Assembly: GCA_963721645.1 (NCBI GenBank)
Contig: CAVRJK010000002.1
Span: forward strand, 620,001 to 684,000
From: JALZKA01 sp963721645
GTDB taxonomy: Bacteria; Actinomycetota; Thermoleophilia; Solirubrobacterales; 70-9
DNA: 64,000 nt
Direction: 5' to 3'
Part shown: positions 60,557 through 64,000 of the stretch, in pieces
How the letters are laid out: each line of letters starts with the position of its first letter
Position numbering within the stretch: position 1 is the stretch's first letter
Notes under the pieces: generated by a model
What the model was told of the DNA's origin: nothing
What the model saw: the letters and a program-made list of their open reading frames with translations, nothing else
Database searches by the model: none
Program-made: the position numbers and the translations under genes

Positions 60557-62214
60557 GCGACACCGTCGTCGAGCTCAACCGATTCTCGTACCGCTACCCG
60601 GGCGCGGCCGCCCCGTCCCTTCGTGACGTCGACCTGCACGTGGTCGAGGGCGAGTTCGTTGTGTTGGCCGGCCGCTCTGCTTCGGGCAAATCGACGCTTC
60701 TTCGCGCAGCGAGCGGGTTGATCCCGCATTTCCACGGTGGCGAAGCGGCCGGCGCGGCAGTCGTCTGCGGGCTCGACCTCCGAAAGAGCGGCCCAGCTGA
60801 TCTCCGCGGCGCCGTGGGTCTGGTCGCTCAGGATCCTGAGACGCAGGTAGTTGCCGCAACGGTGCGAGGCGAGCTTGAGCTTCCGCTCGAAATCGCGGGT
60901 GAGCCCGCGGCATCGCGCGCCCGAGCCGTCGAGGAGGCGAGCCTCGCGTTGGGCATCGCGCACCTCTTGGGACGCTCCACCCAGACCCTTTCGGGCGGTG
61001 AGCTCCAGCGAGTGGCCCTGGCCGGAGCGCTGGTCGGCCGGCCCCGCGTCGTCCTGCTGGATGAGCCCACGTCGCAGCTGGATCCGGTCGCGGGCGACGA
61101 GTTGATCGGACTGCTTCGACGCCTCAACGAGGAGTGGGGAACGACGGTCATCCTGGCCGAACATCGGCTTGAGCGCTGCCTCGCCGCCGCCGACCGGGTT
61201 GTCGCGATGGCCGAAGGCAGGGTGGCGTTCGACGGACAGCCGGCCGCCTATCTCGATTGGGCTCTCGACTCCGACGTTGCGCTGGCGACTCCCCTGGCCC
61301 GGCTCTTCAACGGCGCCGGAATTCGTCCGGTCCCCGTGAGCGTCAAGGACGCGCGCGCCCGCCTGCAGCGTGCGGGCGACTCGCCGACCACCGCTGCCAA
61401 AGCGACAACAGAGGCCAAACGTCCCGCGCTCAACCCTATGGGGGGTCGATCGGGACGTTTGGGTGCGCGCGGCGGGGATTCGCTTCGCGTCAAACGCCTG
61501 TGGGTGGAGCTCGACCACGGCGATGGGCCGCATGAGGTCATCCGCGACCTGTCGCTTCAGATCGAACCGGGCGAGGTTGTCGCGCTCATGGGCCGAAACG
61601 GCGCGGGCAAGTCGACACTGCTCCGCTCGATCGCGGGGCTGGTGAAGTCCAGGCGCGGCAGGGTCGAGGCGCCCGCGGGATGGGCTCTGGTGCCACAGGC
61701 GCCCGGCGACCTGATGGTCCGCGAGCGCGTGGGCGATGAGCTCCCCGGCGCCGAAGGCGAGGCAGCCCTGGCCGCCGTCGGCCTCTCAGCTGCGATTGAG
61801 GCTGACCCGCGCGACCTTTCGGGCGGCGAACGCCAGCGGCTTGCGATCGCGATCGGTATGGCGGGTCGCGCCGAGTCCGGCCTGCCAGGCCTTCTTTGCC
61901 TTGACGAGCCGACCAGGGGCATGGATACCGCCCGTAAGCACGAACTGGCAGAGCGCCTGAGCGTGCTTTCGGAGACGGGCCCGGCGATCCTGGTCGCCAC
62001 CCACGACGTCGAGTTTGCGGCAACGTTCGCCGAACGCGTGATCCTCATGGGGGAGGGCGAGATCCTGGCCGACGGCAGCGCCGCAGAGGTTCTCTCGGGT
62101 GGCTGGTACTTCGCGACCGAGGTTGCGCGTGCGCTCGGCGCGGGCGGCCCGATCACTCCCGAGGAAGGGGCCGCACTGCTGACGAGACGCGCGGCCCAGG
62201 CGGGTGAGCGCTGA
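60553..62214 (+). CDS. Fused ECF transporter ATPase EcfA-A'
   Basis: A 553-residue protein with two ABC domains in one chain. Domain 1: Walker A GRSASGKST (40-48), Q-loop VAQDPETQ, LSGGELQR, VVLLDEPTSQLDP and EHRLER. Domain 2: Walker A GRNGAGKST (347-355), Q-loop VPQAPGD, LSGGERQR, LLCLDEPTRGMDT and THDVEF. Both halves keep all catalytic motifs. A linker of low complexity (about 255-310) joins them. It replaces the usual EcfA1/EcfA2 pair. The stop shares bases with the next ATG (TGATG). Confidence 0.93.
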   Translation: MSDTVVELNRFSYRYPGAAAPSLRDVDLHVVEGEFVVLAGRSASGKSTLLRAASGLIPHFHGGEAAGAAVVCGLDLRKSGPADLRGAVGLVAQDPETQVVAATVRGELELPLEIAGEPAASRARAVEEASLALGIAHLLGRSTQTLSGGELQRVALAGALVGRPRVVLLDEPTSQLDPVAGDELIGLLRRLNEEWGTTVILAEHRLERCLAAADRVVAMAEGRVAFDGQPAAYLDWALDSDVALATPLARLFNGAGIRPVPVSVKDARARLQRAGDSPTTAAKATTEAKRPALNPMGGRSGRLGARGGDSLRVKRLWVELDHGDGPHEVIRDLSLQIEPGEVVALMGRNGAGKSTLLRSIAGLVKSRRGRVEAPAGWALVPQAPGDLMVRERVGDELPGAEGEAALAAVGLSAAIEADPRDLSGGERQRLAIAIGMAGRAESGLPGLLCLDEPTRGMDTARKHELAERLSVLSETGPAILVATHDVEFAATFAERVILMGEGEILADGSAAEVLSGGWYFATEVARALGAGGPITPEEGAALLTRRAAQAGER

Positions 62215-64000
62215 TGGATTTCCGGCTTGCGATGACGCTTGGAGTCCTGCTTGTCCTGATGGTGGGCGTCGCTTGGTACGAGCGCTCGCACCCCAGTTCG
62301 CGCGTGGTGGCACTCGTTGCGGCGCTGACCGCCCTGGCCGTCGCCTCTCGGCTTGTCCTCGCCCCGATCCCCAATGTCGTAGGCACTACGGATGTTGCGC
62401 TGCTCACGGGTTACGCCCTGGGCGGGCCGCCTGGATTCATGGTCGGCGCGCTCGCGGCGCCGATCTCGAACATCTGGCTCGGCCAGGGTCCCTGGACGAT
62501 CTGGCAGATGGCGGGCTGGGGGCTGGCAGGCCTGGCCGGCGGGGGGTTGGCGAGGGTCGCCGGCCGGCACCTGGGACGACTCGGCCTGGCGCTCGCGTGT
62601 GCAGCGATGGGCCTGATCTATGGAGCGCTCCTCGACCTATCGGTGATGGTCACCTACGGCGGCGAGCAGTCGCTCGACCGCTACCTCGCGCTTTCTGCCC
62701 GCGGCATCCCGTTCAACGGAGCGCATGCCGTGGCCAACTTCGCAATCGCTTTCGCGGCCGGCCCCGCGCTCGTGCGGATGATCTCACGCTTTCGCGAGCG
62801 GCTCGATTTCACCTGGCACCCCGCCGGAGTCCTCCCTGTGGCCCTTGCGGCACTGGTCGTCGCGATGGGGTCGGCGGGAACGCCTGAAGCGCACGCCGAT
62901 GCAGGCAGCGGCCGTGCTTGGCTCGAGCGAACGCAGAATTCGGACGGTGGGTTTGCGGCGACGCCGGGCCAGCCGTCCTCGGCGGCAATGACCACCTGGG
63001 CGGCGCTTGGCCTCGCGGCGGCGGGCGTCAACCCGCTCGACGTCGCACGGGGCGGCAACTCGCCGATCGACTTCCTGCGCGACGCCAAGATCACCTCGGC
63101 CACCGACCTGGAGCGGACGATTCTGGTACTCGAGGGTGCGGGCATCGACTCCCGTTCGTTCGAGGGTCGGAACCTTCCTTCTCAGCTTCGTTCCAAGCGC
63201 TCGGGCGATGGCTCGTGGGAGGGTCAGGTGAACATCACCGCGTTCGGGATCCTTGCCCTGCGCGCCGCAGGGCAAGGCGATGTGGGCAGATCGGCCGACT
63301 GGCTCCGCGGCGCGCAGAACTCAAATGGAGGCTGGGGCTTCGCACCAGGCAGGGGCTCCGAGGCCGACTCGACCGGCGCCGCGATGCAGGCGCTGGCGGC
63401 CGCCGGAGGCAGCTCGGCGGCACTAGCCGACGGAGCGCGGTACCTGGCGCAGACCCAGAAGGGTGATGGTGGCTGGACGCTCGCGGGGGGTGCGGTCAAC
63501 TCGCAGTCGACCGCGTGGGCGGTCCAGGGTCTCGTAGCTGCCGGGGGCTCGGGACCTGCGATCTCAAACGGTGTGGCGTACCTGGGCAAGCGCCAGGCCG
63601 GCGATGGCCACTACGCCTACTCGCCCGCATCCGACCAGACGCCGGTGTGGGTAACGGCGCAAGCGCTGACCGCTGTCGAGCGTCGGCCGTTTCCGATCGC
63701 GACGGTGGCAAGGGCGCCGAGGGCGAACGACGGCCCGGGGAGCTCCGACGGGCCGGCCGAGACCGATGCAGGCTCACGAGGGTCGGCGAGCGAGCGCAGC
63801 GACGGCGACGGCCCGGGTTCGAAGGGTGAGGCCAAGCGGAAGGGACTGGACGAAGCGGCCGAGGGCGATACAGACGGGCCTGACGGAGACTCGGATGAGG
63901 TGACGACAGCTACCGACGGCCCCGCCGAGCCGGGGATGGTCGACGCTGCGCAGGCCGGCGAGGAGGACGACGGGGGGCTTACTGATGCCGCGCTGGCGGG
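62214..64000 (+). CDS. ECF S-component fused to extracellular alpha/alpha-barrel (prenyltransferase-repeat) domain, 3' truncated
   Basis: The frame stays open from ATG 62214 to the window end (595 codons read). Residues 1-195 form a six-helix S-component; LGQGPWTIWQMAGWGLAG resembles cobalamin-type S-components such as CbrT. Another helix (about 206-222) crosses out to a domain (232-490) with repeats QNSDGGF, SGDGSW, QNSNGGWGF, QKGDGGW and QAGDGHYAY, each after an Ala-rich helix. This is the alpha/alpha barrel of prenyltransferases, terpene cyclases and the N-terminal domain of intrinsic factor. An acidic Gly/Asp-rich tail follows from about 500. It shares bases with the ATPase stop (TGATG). 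Confidence 0.85.
   Translation, partial: MDFRLAMTLGVLLVLMVGVAWYERSHPSSRVVALVAALTALAVASRLVLAPIPNVVGTTDVALLTGYALGGPPGFMVGALAAPISNIWLGQGPWTIWQMAGWGLAGLAGGGLARVAGRHLGRLGLALACAAMGLIYGALLDLSVMVTYGGEQSLDRYLALSARGIPFNGAHAVANFAIAFAAGPALVRMISRFRERLDFTWHPAGVLPVALAALVVAMGSAGTPEAHADAGSGRAWLERTQNSDGGFAATPGQPSSAAMTTWAALGLAAAGVNPLDVARGGNSPIDFLRDAKITSATDLERTILVLEGAGIDSRSFEGRNLPSQLRSKRSGDGSWEGQVNITAFGILALRAAGQGDVGRSADWLRGAQNSNGGWGFAPGRGSEADSTGAAMQALAAAGGSSAALADGARYLAQTQKGDGGWTLAGGAVNSQSTAWAVQGLVAAGGSGPAISNGVAYLGKRQAGDGHYAYSPASDQTPVWVTAQALTAVERRPFPIATVARAPRANDGPGSSDGPAETDAGSRGSASERSDGDGPGSKGEAKRKGLDEAAEGDTDGPDGDSDEVTTATDGPAEPGMVDAAQAGEEDDGGLTDAALA

Overview
The window is visibly GC-rich DNA with many GTG/TTG starts, ATGA/GTGA stop-start overlaps and short intergenic gaps. 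Gene content points to an Actinomycetota genome, most likely class Thermoleophilia (Solirubrobacter/Gaiella-like). Clues are a complete six-protein Mce locus, a DUF5995 protein, an FEC-SLDG-type beta-sandwich tail on a secreted protein, a DUF3556 membrane protein and LmeA-like DUF2993. The lineage is an inference from content; no 16S gene is present.

Layout. 1-1346: molybdenum cofactor genes (moaE partial, moaC, mog/moaB). 1300-3257: membrane protein and metallophosphoesterase on the minus strand. 3386-7791: a fused aldehyde dehydrogenase/GMC alcohol oxidase translationally coupled to a haloalkane dehalogenase-like hydrolase, which together could turn a haloalkane into a carboxylate. 7886-13365: hydrolases, DUF2993, DUF5995, a choice-of-anchor-L-like secreted protein and a patatin. 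13494-15943: LemA plus DUF2207. 15954-17949: ECF sigma factor, STAS protein and two MpsC/DUF2294 proteins. 18030-18247: tRNA-Leu(CAG) and tRNA-Glu(CTC). 18271-22555: copper module (DUF4396, His-rich secreted protein, CopA, CsoR) around a CsoR-type palindrome. 22655-26350: ferric iron ABC importer with DtxR-like palindromes. 26364-33789: acyltransferase, arsenic genes (ArsC, ArsR) with a coupled R2lox-like oxidase, methyltransferase/TetR pair, DUF4265, glutamate decarboxylase, CDF exporter. 33791-40314: large metallophosphoesterase and a P450/DUF3556/CrtI-like minus-strand operon. 40533-43784: cNMP-binding protein, AarF kinase, AhpD-like protein, SDR. 44081-54127: the Mce lipid-import locus (2 YrbE + 6 Mce, no ATPase). 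54146-57570: arylsulfotransferase-like protein, small membrane protein, second AarF kinase.

57604-64000 is the most interesting part. A cobalamin riboswitch precedes a tightly packed operon: a secreted DUF4430 protein, a DUF4430 lipoprotein, EcfT, a double-ATPase EcfA-A', and an ECF S-component fused to an extracellular alpha/alpha-barrel (prenyltransferase-repeat) domain that runs off the window. Animal B12 carriers (intrinsic factor, transcobalamin) consist of an alpha6/alpha6 barrel plus a DUF4430-like beta domain. This operon therefore looks like a split, membrane-tethered bacterial transcobalamin attached to an ECF importer.

Two families of odd-length palindromes built as arm-(A/T)-arm (GGGGTC-A-GACCCC and GGTACC-A-GGTACC) sit at gene borders and resemble REP-type repeats. 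No CRISPR array, prophage or insertion sequence was seen, and no gene-free stretch exceeds about 250 bases.
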